9,679 nucleotides of DNA from Paenibacillus sp. UBA6285 (GTDB lineage Bacteria; Bacillota; Bacilli; Paenibacillales; Paenibacillaceae). How positions within the stretch are numbered: position 1 is the first letter of the stretch; each line of letters begins with the position of its first letter. The DNA is taken from the NCBI GenBank assembly GCA_002438345.1, contig DJUJ01000223.1, forward strand, positions 8,138-17,816, written 5' to 3'. Of this stretch, positions 1-5,188 are shown piece by piece. Below the pieces are notes generated by a model, which was not told where the DNA came from, ran no database searches, and saw only the letters and a list, made by a program, of their open reading frames with translations. A program made the position numbers and the translations under genes.

Positions 1-298
1 CACTGCCGTAATCCAATTCACGCAGAAGTTCCAAAGCCAGATTGTGATAGCTTTTTGGAAAATACTCTTCGGCCTTCTCAGTTAAAGAATACATATGTAA
101 AGGCCGCCCCATCGCTTGCCGGACCACTCTTGTCTTGGCAAGTCCCTCCTGCTCCAGCTGAAGCACATGACGACGCACACCCATCTCTGTAATTCCCAAT
201 TCTTCTGCCAGCGCGCCGATGGTCAGTGGTCCTTTCGTCTTCAGGAGCGTCATAATCAAGTGCCTTGTCGATCCATTTTCTTGCCCCATCTTCATCAT
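1..298 (-). CDS. Winged-helix transcriptional regulator (COG2345/SufR-DeoR-like), partial
   Basis: This is the N-terminal 99 residues of a DNA-binding regulator; the 3' end runs off the left edge. Residues 11-60 form a winged helix-turn-helix: a first helix (RHLIMTLLK), then GPLTIGALAEELGITEMGVRRHV as turn and recognition helices, and a wing with GRPLHMYSLT at 64-73. This layout is typical of COG2345-type predicted regulators related to SufR. Some of these bind an Fe-S cluster through C-terminal cysteines, and that part is outside the window. The start is the first of two adjacent ATGs at 298, with GAGAGGGG about 8 bases upstream. It follows the DUF86 gene by 58 bases in the same direction. 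A TATAAT lies in that gap at 356-361, so the gene may have its own promoter. The regulon cannot be told from this fragment. Confidence 0.8.
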   Translation of the reverse strand, partial: MMKMGQENGSTRHLIMTLLKTKGPLTIGALAEELGITEMGVRRHVLQLEQEGLAKTRVVRQAMGRPLHMYSLTEKAEEYFPKSYHNLALELLRELDYGS

Positions 299-352
299 AA
301 AGGAACCCCTCTCTTTCACGGCTATCGCCTATTCTATATGATTCTATCCTAT

Positions 353-363
353 GCTATTATAGC
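353..363. promoter_or_regulatory. Palindrome plus TATAAT ahead of the winged-helix regulator
   Basis: GCTATTATAGC is a perfect 5-1-5 palindrome. On the minus strand it contains a consensus -10 hexamer, TATAAT (361 to 356), about 58 bases upstream of the regulator start at 298. A direct repeat, ATTCTAT at 331-337 and 341-347, follows in the presumed leader. No good TTGACA-like -35 is present at the right distance. An autoregulatory operator is possible but is only an inference from position. Confidence 0.3.
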
Positions 364-797
364 GTTACATCGGACCCAAGTTCCTGATCCAAATAATTCC
401 CTACTTCGACAGCAAACTGCTCGAGCACCTCTGAAAGGATCGGAGTGAGCGGGTGCAGTGCTTTTCTCTCCCAGACAAAATAATCCTGAACGAGCGGCTT
501 ACGGAGAGCGACAAGCTCTATCAATCTCTCATAAATCTCACTTTTCCCTAGCACTTTTTCTTCATGGATTATTGAAATAATATCCTCATAACTTCCAGCA
601 TCACGCATAATAAAACCGTCGATCAGACAACTACCAACGTCCGTAACCACCTCTATCGCCAGATGAAGGCAGCGTTCCTGTATTAGTCCGGTTAAAGTAT
701 TGCCCTCCCATGAAGCTGCTACAGTCCGAAGACCAACAGTTATATCTGGGATTTGAGCAAGAATGGTTTCGATTTGTTTGCGGTTGACATAATACAC
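357..797 (-). CDS. DUF86/HepT-like protein, YutE type
   Basis: A 146-residue all-helical protein of the DUF86 (HepT-like, COG2445) family, similar in length and sequence to Bacillus YutE. The HepT branch of this family supplies the toxin of HEPN/MNT modules. YutE-type members are chromosomal singletons of unclear role. Recognisable family stretches are ERCLH (41-45), the DVGSCLIDGFIMRD region (53-66) and the LRKPLVQDY block (98-106). In toxic HepT the last block reads R-x4-H-x-Y, but here the histidine is Gln104, so RNase activity is doubtful. A longer reading frame begins further upstream. I chose the GTG at 797 because GGGGG lies about 7 bases before it and the protein then begins MYYVNRKQIE, as YutE-like proteins do. 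No nucleotidyltransferase (MNT) partner gene is adjacent. Confidence 0.85.
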   Translation of the reverse strand: MYYVNRKQIETILAQIPDITVGLRTVAASWEGNTLTGLIQERCLHLAIEVVTDVGSCLIDGFIMRDAGSYEDIISIIHEEKVLGKSEIYERLIELVALRKPLVQDYFVWERKALHPLTPILSEVLEQFAVEVGNYLDQELGSDVTL

Positions 798-843
798 AGC
801 AATACCCCCATGTCGAAAATAGTTAGAGAAATCTGATTTATCT

Positions 844-954
844 CTACTTACCGCGTTTACCACGACGTTTCAGCCAGAAGAACATAATGAAACATGCCGC
901 AAGAAAAACGACCAAATAAGTTAACGCTTCCATTGGATACTCGAGCTCACGCAT
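844..954 (-). CDS. Small single-span membrane protein (36 aa), hypothetical
   Basis: A short ORF fills the gap between the Dabb-domain gene and the DUF86 gene in the same direction. The translation has a short acidic N-terminus (MRELEYP), one hydrophobic helix at about residues 10-28 (LTYLVVFLAACFIMFFWL) and a strongly basic tail, KRRGKRGK. This predicts one membrane span with the C-terminus in the cytoplasm. GGTGA lies 5 bases before the ATG at 954. A second in-frame ATG (residue 8) would give 29 residues but has a poorer ribosome site. The stop is 46 bases upstream of the DUF86 start. I recognise no family. The composition is that of a genuine small membrane protein rather than chance reading, but translation is unproven. 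Confidence 0.5.
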   Translation of the reverse strand: MRELEYPMEALTYLVVFLAACFIMFFWLKRRGKRGK

Positions 955-1006
955 TCCTGTCACCGCTTCCGGTATAAAATGATGATGCTATATTCCAGTA
1001 GATCCC

Positions 1007-1294
1007 TTAAATTACGTAATCTATAGCAATTGAAAGTTCTTTGACTTCATTAATATGAGCTATAACTTCCTTGTGCGCCGGATGAACCTGATAAGCCTGT
1101 AAATCCTCTAGAGAAGCTACCACCGTAACTAGAGCAATATCAAAAGATCGATCAGAATGAATGATGTCAGCACCTACTTCAATCGAGAGGAGCTGCGGGA
1201 TTTTGCCTTCCATATTTCGCAGTACTGCTACCGTTGCCTCAACGCTTTCTTCGGACCGGTCCTTCAATTTAAAAAACACAATATGCTTGATCAT
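1007..1294 (-). CDS. Dabb (stress-responsive A/B barrel) domain protein
   Basis: A 95-residue protein made of a single Dabb domain (dimeric alpha/beta barrel, ferredoxin-like). It begins with the characteristic MIKHIVFFKLKD strand. A helix with alternating charges (residues 14-30) follows, then a central strand IEVGADI (38-44), the DIALVTVVAS strand (52-61) and a closing HPAHKEVIAHI segment (71-81). Proteins of this family are small homodimers found in bacteria and plants. Some are stress-induced and a few act as enzymes, so no reaction can be assigned here. The ATG at 1294 has AGGGAG 9 bases upstream. The gene is transcribed away from the tandem-HTH gene across a 164-base intergenic region and could be the first gene of a leftward unit reaching the regulator at 1-298. 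Confidence 0.88.
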   Translation of the reverse strand: MIKHIVFFKLKDRSEESVEATVAVLRNMEGKIPQLLSIEVGADIIHSDRSFDIALVTVVASLEDLQAYQVHPAHKEVIAHINEVKELSIAIDYVI

Positions 1295-1405
1295 TCTATC
1301 TCGCTCCCTGTTGTAATATTGTAATTAGATATTAAAAATATATCATAAGCGTAAGCGTTCTGAAAGAAACTTAAGTAGTGATGACAGAAATAGCAGCATT
1401 AACCA

Positions 1406-1435
1406 TTGCCGACTTACAGGAAAGTGTTGTAGAAT
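1406..1435 (+). promoter_or_regulatory. Candidate sigma-A promoter for the tandem-HTH gene
   Basis: TTGCCG (1406-1411) and TAGAAT (1430-1435) are separated by 18 bases and lie about 23 bases before the start codon at 1459. The -35 matches consensus at 4 of 6 positions and the -10 at 5 of 6. The leader would be short. This is the best plus-strand match in the intergenic region 1295-1458. Confidence 0.4.
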
Positions 1436-1458
1436 ATTTTTAAAAAATCGGAGGAATT

Positions 1459-2043
1459 ATGCCTAGTAACCAACAAGAAACTCATAATATCCAGGCGTGG
1501 TCTCTGATCAACCGCAAATATCTTGGACAAGGCGTTCGTGTAAAAAGATTCCGCCGTCCAAAGCGCAGCCAGATTAGAAACCGTGTGTTACTTGCTGTAT
1601 TGATGGCTAAGGATATCAAACTGTCTCGACTCGCAGAAGAGCTTGGTATATCCTCTCGCAGTGTAAGCGCCTGGGTATACGAAGGTCGTATCCCTTCCAA
1701 CAATAACATAGACAAGACCTGCCGCCTTTTGGGCTACCCGCCCCACATTTTGTTCAATGAAACACTGATTCGTCAAAGTCCAATTGTATGTCAACCAACA
1801 CCTTCACGATTTATGAAAAGAAGTATTACCAGTTCACCACGTAGCAATGTTATTCTGACTGGCCTCTGCATGGTTTACGATTTTTCTGTAACTGATGTAA
1901 GTATTTGGATAGGGGTCCATCCCGGAACGCTTCGGAAATGGTTGCACAGTAGCCATCTACCTACCCCTGCTCTGCAGGAAAAAGCCGAAGCTTTCTTCCG
2001 GATTCCACGCCATATTCTATTTGCAGATTGTGAAACGCTCTAA
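1459..2043 (+). CDS. Tandem-duplicated helix-turn-helix protein
   Basis: A 194-residue basic protein with two copies of one unit. Copy 1 spans about 42-99 and copy 2 about 130-188. Both run: hydrophobic helix starting V-L/I-L, a HTH turn around Gly63/Gly152, a recognition helix ending in Trp72/Trp161, a conserved Pro (79/168), and a closing P-x-HILF (95-99/184-188). From residue 53 on, the copies are in register at an offset of 89, with one residue inserted before that. The fold resembles Cro/C1-type HTH domains, so one chain may act as a built-in dimer. The N-terminal 40 residues are rich in Arg/Lys (RVKRFRRPKRSQIRNR), suiting DNA contact. The start at 1459 has GGAGG 4 bases upstream, and a terminator follows 33 bases after the stop. 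The target genes are unknown. Copy 1 keeps the better HTH pattern (LAEELGISSRSVSAW). Confidence 0.8.
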   Translation: MPSNQQETHNIQAWSLINRKYLGQGVRVKRFRRPKRSQIRNRVLLAVLMAKDIKLSRLAEELGISSRSVSAWVYEGRIPSNNNIDKTCRLLGYPPHILFNETLIRQSPIVCQPTPSRFMKRSITSSPRSNVILTGLCMVYDFSVTDVSIWIGVHPGTLRKWLHSSHLPTPALQEKAEAFFRIPRHILFADCETL

Positions 2044-2076
2044 TGTGATCCTTTCGCTTAATAAGTTCAATGCCAG

Positions 2077-2109
2077 CCCTTCTTCATTAATTAATGAGAA
2101 GGGTTTTTT
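2077..2109 (+). terminator. Rho-independent terminator of the tandem-HTH gene
   Basis: CCCTTC pairs with GAAGGG around the inner palindrome TCATTAATTAATGA with one unpaired T, followed by TTTTTT at 2104-2109. It begins 33 bases after the stop codon at 2043. Confidence 0.85.
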
Positions 2110-2191
2110 GCCATATTTTTTTCTCAAAAAAAGGTCATACTACTGTTTAGGTACATCGTTCAGAACTTAAGAACGGAACAGGAGGCGTAAG

Positions 2192-2995
2192 ATGAGACTT
2201 GACGGAATACTATCAGAAGGTTACACCGATACTTGGGACGTGGCCCCCGGTGTCATCGGACTACGAACCATGTTCGTAAATTGCGCATTCATAGGCCAGC
2301 CCTCTTCGGACTGGATCATTGTAGATACAGGTCTTAGCTCTTACACAGGCAGTATTATTGATTTTGCTAAGGAGAAGTATGAAAAGCCTCCGGTGGCGAT
2401 TATCCTGACTCATGGGCATTTTGACCATATTGGGGGCGTAAAAAAGCTTGTTGAGGAATGGAATGTACCCGTGTATGCTCATCCACTAGAGCTTCCTTTT
2501 CTAACAGGTAAAGAGGATTACCCTCCAGCTGATCCGGCTGTAGGCGGTGGGCTTATGAGTATGGTGTCCTCATTATTTTCACATCGAGGGATCGATCTTG
2601 GATCAGCCGTACATCCACTGCCAGAAGATAGAACCGTCCCTGGGGCAATAGGCTGGAAATGGATCCATACGCCTGGGCATAGTCCCGGACATATCTCCCT
2701 ATTCAGAGCTGAGGATAAGGTACTGATTGCTGGTGACACCTTTCTTACAGTCAAACAAGAGTCTGTATTCGCAGTGGCTACACAACATCAGGTTGTGCAC
2801 GGCCCACCCTCTTATTTCACAACAGACTGGGAAGACGCGGAGAAGTCAGTCCGTACACTAGCGCTGCTAGATCCCCATATCGTTCTCTCGGGGCATGGAG
2901 TGCCTATGGAAGGTGCGGAGTTGTCTACTCAGCTTGCTCATTTATGCAAAAATTTCAAAGAAATGGCGCTACCGGGTCAAGGGAAGTTCGTGTAA
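2192..2995 (+). CDS. Metallo-beta-lactamase-fold hydrolase
   Basis: A 267-residue cytoplasmic MBL-fold metallohydrolase (glyoxalase II-like group). The two-metal site is complete: the HGHFDH motif (74-79, pattern HxHxDH), His163 in TPGHSPGH, Asp182 in AGDTF and His235 in LSGHG. The leading strand pair ends in IIVDTG (42-47), as usual. Such proteins hydrolyse thioesters, lactones or phosphodiesters, and the sequence does not identify the substrate. A segment of about 35 residues between Asp109 and Pro144, rich in Gly, Pro and Ser, lies where substrate loops occur in this family. No signal peptide is seen. The start ATG has AGGAGG 6 bases upstream. It is transcribed alone after the preceding terminator. 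Its 3' end overlaps a decayed gene on the opposite strand, and no terminator hairpin follows. Confidence 0.9.
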   Translation: MRLDGILSEGYTDTWDVAPGVIGLRTMFVNCAFIGQPSSDWIIVDTGLSSYTGSIIDFAKEKYEKPPVAIILTHGHFDHIGGVKKLVEEWNVPVYAHPLELPFLTGKEDYPPADPAVGGGLMSMVSSLFSHRGIDLGSAVHPLPEDRTVPGAIGWKWIHTPGHSPGHISLFRAEDKVLIAGDTFLTVKQESVFAVATQHQVVHGPPSYFTTDWEDAEKSVRTLALLDPHIVLSGHGVPMEGAELSTQLAHLCKNFKEMALPGQGKFV

Positions 2996-3187
2996 TTTCC
3001 TTGCGAATATAGATCTTAGGACGTATTGATGAGTGGATCCATGTGGATCTCTAAGTATCTCTATATAGGAGCCAGTCTTTATTAATTCCGTGTGCTCAAA
3101 ATGCTGTCTTAAATCGGCTTCACTAAAAAAGTGAGCGTATTTCCCTTCTTTATAAGTCGTAGGTCGCGGGGTCCCACTCTGCCGCAA
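2969..3187 (-). pseudogene. C-terminal remnant of a class I SAM-dependent methyltransferase
   Basis: The open frame encodes about 54 residues (roughly 3157 to 2996) that look like the C-terminal tail of a class I methyltransferase: TYKEGKYAHFF, then SEADLRQHFEH, then a DPHGSTHQYVLRSIFARK ending. In intact relatives this tail follows the Rossmann-fold SAM-binding domain. Here that whole domain, with its glycine-rich motif I, is missing, and an in-frame TGA at 3191-3193 lies just upstream. The only possible start is a TTG at 3187 with no convincing ribosome site. At the other end the frame runs 8 residues past the normal ARK terminus and overlaps the MBL gene by 27 bases. I call it a dead fragment. 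The family assignment rests on recognition by eye. Confidence 0.65.
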
Positions 3188-3205
3188 TAGTCAGTGCGGC
3201 CCCGC
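3166..3205. repeat. GC-rich nested inverted repeat between two damaged genes
   Basis: An outer pair GCGGG/CCCGC (3166-3170 with 3201-3205) encloses an inner perfect hairpin, GCCGCA/TGCGGC (3181-3186 with 3195-3200, 8-base loop). The two stems can stack on one side, leaving a 10-base bulge. No T-run follows on either strand, so it is not a standard terminator. It is clearly more GC-rich than its surroundings and lies between the methyltransferase remnant and the shortened DUF6157 gene. Confidence 0.5.
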
Positions 3206-3210
3206 TTAAT

Positions 3211-3408
3211 TCAATACTGATGGAGCACTAACTTCACAACATCTTCTCCTTGGGAAATAAAATATACATATTCAGGAGACTCCTTGCCATAAAGGGATAT
3301 TTTCCCCTCAGTATTGTAATGGACACCCCAGCCAAAACGCTTAGGCAGCAGTGAAGCTCGCAGACACGGATGGTCTGCTACACGGATGAATGTATCTGAA
3401 TAGCTCAC
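3211..3408 (-). CDS. Shortened DUF6157-like protein, probably internally deleted
   Basis: A 65-residue ORF with GTG start at 3408 and GGAGG 8 bases upstream. A longer in-frame ATG at 3498 has no such site. The first residues, MSYSDTFIRVAD, match the way DUF6157 proteins begin. The next ones, HPCLRASLLPKRFGWGVHY and EGKISLYGKESPEY, match what I remember as the C-terminal third of that family. Full-length members are about 130-140 residues, so the middle of the protein appears to be missing, with the join near residues 12-13. The reading frame survives the deletion. DUF6157 has no known function. It may be a functional short form, but the neighbouring methyltransferase remnant suggests local gene decay. 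Confidence 0.6.
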   Translation of the reverse strand: MSYSDTFIRVADHPCLRASLLPKRFGWGVHYNTEGKISLYGKESPEYVYFISQGEDVVKLVLHQY

Positions 3409-3512
3409 ATGTATCGCCTCCATGTCTAATAGAAATATTTTCCTTTTATGATAATTCATAGTCCTATCTAAAGCATAGCCAAGTTTTAAGAAACTCACTA
3501 TAACTGTACAGC

Positions 3513-3549
3513 AAAAATCCAGAATCCCAACTTCCTGGATTCCGGATTT
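3513..3549 (-). terminator. Strong terminator of the L33-ZagA operon
   Basis: On the minus strand a 13-bp stem (AAATCCGGAATCC with GGATTCTGGATTT, one G-T pair) around a 9-base loop is followed by TTTTT (3517 to 3513). It begins 25 bases after the GTPase stop codon at 3574 and closes the Zur-controlled unit. Confidence 0.9.
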
Positions 3550-3573
3550 CCACCTGCTATTTCATCTGAATTT

Positions 3574-4785
3574 CTATCCCTCTGTGGCTGCCGCAAGGAG
3601 TTCCTCAACTGGCCACGGAAGCGGATTATTAAACGCAGTCCAATCCTGCTTCAGCTCATCAACCGTCAACAAACATCTATCCAATCTGGCTTCGATTTGT
3701 GCTCGATCCATACTTACACCGATAAATACGATTTCATTCATTCGATCGCCCCACTGATTGTCCCATTTGGCCTTCATTTCAGGTTCGCTTTCCAGTAGCT
3801 CCAGTTGCTGATCTTCAGGCAATGTAGCTAGCCAGTAACCGGCAGGTCCGAACTGAATCGAAGATCCAGCCTGACTAATAGTAGCTGCAAGATCGCCCTC
3901 CGCAGCAACCCATACAACCCCCTTCGCCCTAACAACTACTTCTGGCCAATTACTAAAGAAAAAGCTTAACCTTTGCGGATGGAAAGTTGTTCTCCGGCGA
4001 TAGATAAAAGAAGATATCCCGTATTCCTCCGTCTCAGGCGTATGTGTCTCCTTGTTAAGCTCCGTAATCCAGCCAGAGGATAAGCTTGTTTTCTCAAAGT
4101 TAAATAATCCCGTATTGAGAATCTCCTTAGGGTCCACTACTACATTTATGGTACGGATCAGCTTAGCGGTTGGTTGAAGTTTACGGAGCACAGCTTCAAG
4201 TCTATTCAATTCTTGTTCTTCCAGCAGATCACACTTATTAAGCAGCAACACATCACAAGTTTCGATCTGATCAATGAGCAAATCCACAATATCGCGAAAA
4301 TCGTCTTCACCAACCCTTTGACTACGATCCATCAGACTATCGCCAGAAGAGAAGTCATGCCAGAATCGGCCCGCATCCACAACGGTCACCATCGTGTCCA
4401 ATTGAGCGAGCGAAGTCAAATCAATATCCAGTTCTGGATTTGCATAGGTAAAGGTCTGAGCCACCGGCACAGGTTCGCTAATGCCAGAGGATTCAATCAG
4501 AATATAATCAAAACGACCTTCAGCAGCCAGCTTTTGCACTTCGACAATCAAATCATCACGAAGCGTACAACAGATACACCCATTGGACATTTCAACTAAT
4601 TTCTCTTCCGTTCTGGAAAGTGTATTTCCGGACTTCACGAGATTTGCATCCACATTCACTTCACTCATGTCATTTACGATAACGGCTACTTTGAGCCCTT
4701 CACGGTTGTGCAAGACATGATTCAGCAGCGTAGTTTTCCCGGAGCCTAAGTAGCCACTTAGTACGGTAACAGGAATCTTTTTCAT
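3574..4785 (-). CDS. zagA: Zur-regulated COG0523 GTPase, ZagA/YciC type
   Basis: A 403-residue G3E-family (CobW/P47K) GTPase closely resembling Bacillus YciC/ZagA, which is known to be induced by zinc starvation and to support the zinc enzyme GTP cyclohydrolase. Visible motifs are Walker A GYLGSGKT (11-18), the metal-binding CICC (70-73), ESSGISEP (98-105) and the guanine-specifying NKCD (183-186). A CobW C-terminal domain follows from about 280 to 385. It is probably cytoplasmic and expected to bind zinc and couple GTP hydrolysis to delivery. The open frame extends 32 residues upstream of the start I chose. The ATG at 4785 gives MKKIPVTVLSG, has GGAG 8 bases upstream, and matches the family's usual beginning. 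It lies 50 bases after the L33 gene with no terminator between, so both share the Zur-controlled promoter. Confidence 0.92.
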   Translation of the reverse strand: MKKIPVTVLSGYLGSGKTTLLNHVLHNREGLKVAVIVNDMSEVNVDANLVKSGNTLSRTEEKLVEMSNGCICCTLRDDLIVEVQKLAAEGRFDYILIESSGISEPVPVAQTFTYANPELDIDLTSLAQLDTMVTVVDAGRFWHDFSSGDSLMDRSQRVGEDDFRDIVDLLIDQIETCDVLLLNKCDLLEEQELNRLEAVLRKLQPTAKLIRTINVVVDPKEILNTGLFNFEKTSLSSGWITELNKETHTPETEEYGISSFIYRRRTTFHPQRLSFFFSNWPEVVVRAKGVVWVAAEGDLAATISQAGSSIQFGPAGYWLATLPEDQQLELLESEPEMKAKWDNQWGDRMNEIVFIGVSMDRAQIEARLDRCLLTVDELKQDWTAFNNPLPWPVEELLAAATEG

Positions 4786-4835
4786 AAACCACACTCCAAT
4801 ATTTGTTAAAAATAAAAATTTTAATACTACAATTC

Positions 4836-4985
4836 TTACCGTGTTTCTCGATGTAATGTAACTCTTTTCAGACGTGGACAATATTTCTTCATTTCCATAC
4901 GTTCTGGATGATTTCGCTTATTCTTGGTAGTGGTATAGTTGCGATCTCCTGTCTCCGTACATGCTAAAGTAATGATTACTCTCAT
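4836..4985 (-). CDS. rpmG: Ribosomal protein L33, zinc-independent (C-minus) form
   Basis: A 49-residue protein with the L33 signature ([17 protein letters not shown], then [11 protein letters not shown], and KKYCPRLKR with a final LHRETR). L33 is a large-subunit ribosomal protein. Zinc-binding forms carry two CxxC pairs. Here only Cys9 and Cys36 remain, and the partner positions are Thr12 and Leu39, so no four-cysteine zinc site can form. Bacillales typically keep such C-minus paralogues under Zur control, to be made when zinc is short so that zinc in the normal form can be released. The ATG at 4985 has AAGGAG about 9 bases upstream. A perfect Zur box and a TTGACA promoter lie immediately ahead, and the ZagA-type GTPase is the next gene. 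A zinc-binding L33 is expected elsewhere in the genome. Confidence 0.95.
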   Translation of the reverse strand: MRVIITLACTETGDRNYTTTKNKRNHPERMEMKKYCPRLKRVTLHRETR

Positions 4986-5008
4986 TGGTTCCATCTCCTT
5001 TTCGATTA

Positions 5009-5027
5009 AATCGTAATAATTACGATT
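5009..5027. promoter_or_regulatory. Zur box (perfect 9-1-9 inverted repeat)
   Basis: AATCGTAATAATTACGATT is a perfect 9-1-9 palindrome centred on 5018. It agrees with the Bacillus subtilis Zur consensus (TCGTAAT-N-ATTACGA core). It begins 5 bases after the -10 hexamer of the leftward promoter and covers the expected transcription start, so zinc-loaded Zur bound here would block the L33-GTPase operon. Confidence 0.93.
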
Positions 5028-5032
5028 AACAC

Positions 5033-5062
5033 ATCGTACACGTTTTATTCACACTCTGTCAA
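5033..5062 (-). promoter_or_regulatory. Sigma-A promoter of the L33-ZagA operon
   Basis: Read on the minus strand, a perfect TTGACA (-35, 5062 to 5057) is followed after 18 bases by TACGAT (-10, 5038 to 5033; 4 of 6). The predicted start falls near 5026, inside the Zur box. The leader to the L33 start codon would be about 40 bases. Confidence 0.75.
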
Positions 5063-5070
5063 CTATCGTC

Positions 5071-5085
5071 TTGTAAATATTTCGA
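5071..5085. promoter_or_regulatory. Second, degenerate Zur-like box in the divergent region
   Basis: TTGTAAATATTTCGA aligns with the Zur core TCGTAATNATTACGA at 11 of 14 informative positions. It lies just upstream of the leftward -35 and about 105-120 bases before the rightward GTPase gene. It could extend repression of the leftward promoter or link the rightward operon to Zur. The outer bases of the 19-bp repeat do not fit. Confidence 0.35.
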
Positions 5086-5111
5086 CTCTCTTAATTTTGT
5101 GGTCTTTCTGG

Positions 5112-5142
5112 TGGACAAATCACGTATAGATGGAAATATAAA
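5112..5142 (+). promoter_or_regulatory. Candidate promoter of the GTPase-permease operon
   Basis: TGGACA (5112-5117, 5 of 6) and TATAAA (5137-5142, 5 of 6) are 19 bases apart, which is longer than ideal. A second -10-like TATGAT at 5145-5150 has no matching -35. The predicted start near 5149 coincides with the inverted repeat at 5147-5172. It is the best rightward candidate but weak. Confidence 0.3.
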
Positions 5143-5146
5143 AATA

Positions 5147-5172
5147 TGATTCTTGTAATTTCATGAGAATCA
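5147..5172. repeat. Inverted repeat TGATTCT-N12-AGAATCA ahead of the second GTPase
   Basis: Two perfect 7-base arms are separated by 12 bases. The repeat ends 4 bases before the AGGAG of the downstream gene (5176-5180) and probably lies at the start of the transcript. The spacing fits an operator for a dimeric regulator or a small leader hairpin over the ribosome site. The spacer contains TTGTAAT, close to a Zur half-site, but the whole does not match the Zur palindrome. Confidence 0.4.
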
Positions 5173-5188
5173 GGCAGGAGTGGAGATC

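Noticed and set aside
116..448. Plus-strand ORF of 110 codons
   Set aside because: It is antisense to the winged-helix regulator and the end of the DUF86 gene, has no recognisable domain, and its composition looks like a shadow frame.
357..797. A HepT/MNT toxin-antitoxin module
   Set aside because: There is no nucleotidyltransferase gene next to it, and the motif His is replaced by Gln.
1321..1380. Minus-strand promoter for the Dabb gene (TATGAT near 1343)
   Set aside because: No acceptable -35 element lies 16-19 bases upstream.
1381..1443. A 20-codon ORF (ATG to TAA) directly ahead of the tandem-HTH gene
   Set aside because: There is no ribosome site before the ATG, and the ORF overlaps the best promoter candidate, so it is probably a chance reading.
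3166..3205. Rho-independent terminator
   Set aside because: The hairpin is strong, but neither strand has a T-run after it.
4174..4599. Plus-strand ORF of 141 codons
   Set aside because: It lies wholly antisense to the well-supported ZagA-type GTPase and has no domain or ribosome site.
4786..4881. N-terminal extension of 32 residues on the ZagA-type GTPase
   Set aside because: This stretch overlaps the L33 gene in another frame. The ATG at 4785 has a good ribosome site and gives the family's normal start.
5147..5172. Reading the inverted repeat as a Zur, Fur or PerR box
   Set aside because: Only one half (TTGTAAT) resembles Zur, the other half does not, and the arms match neither the Fur nor the PerR consensus.
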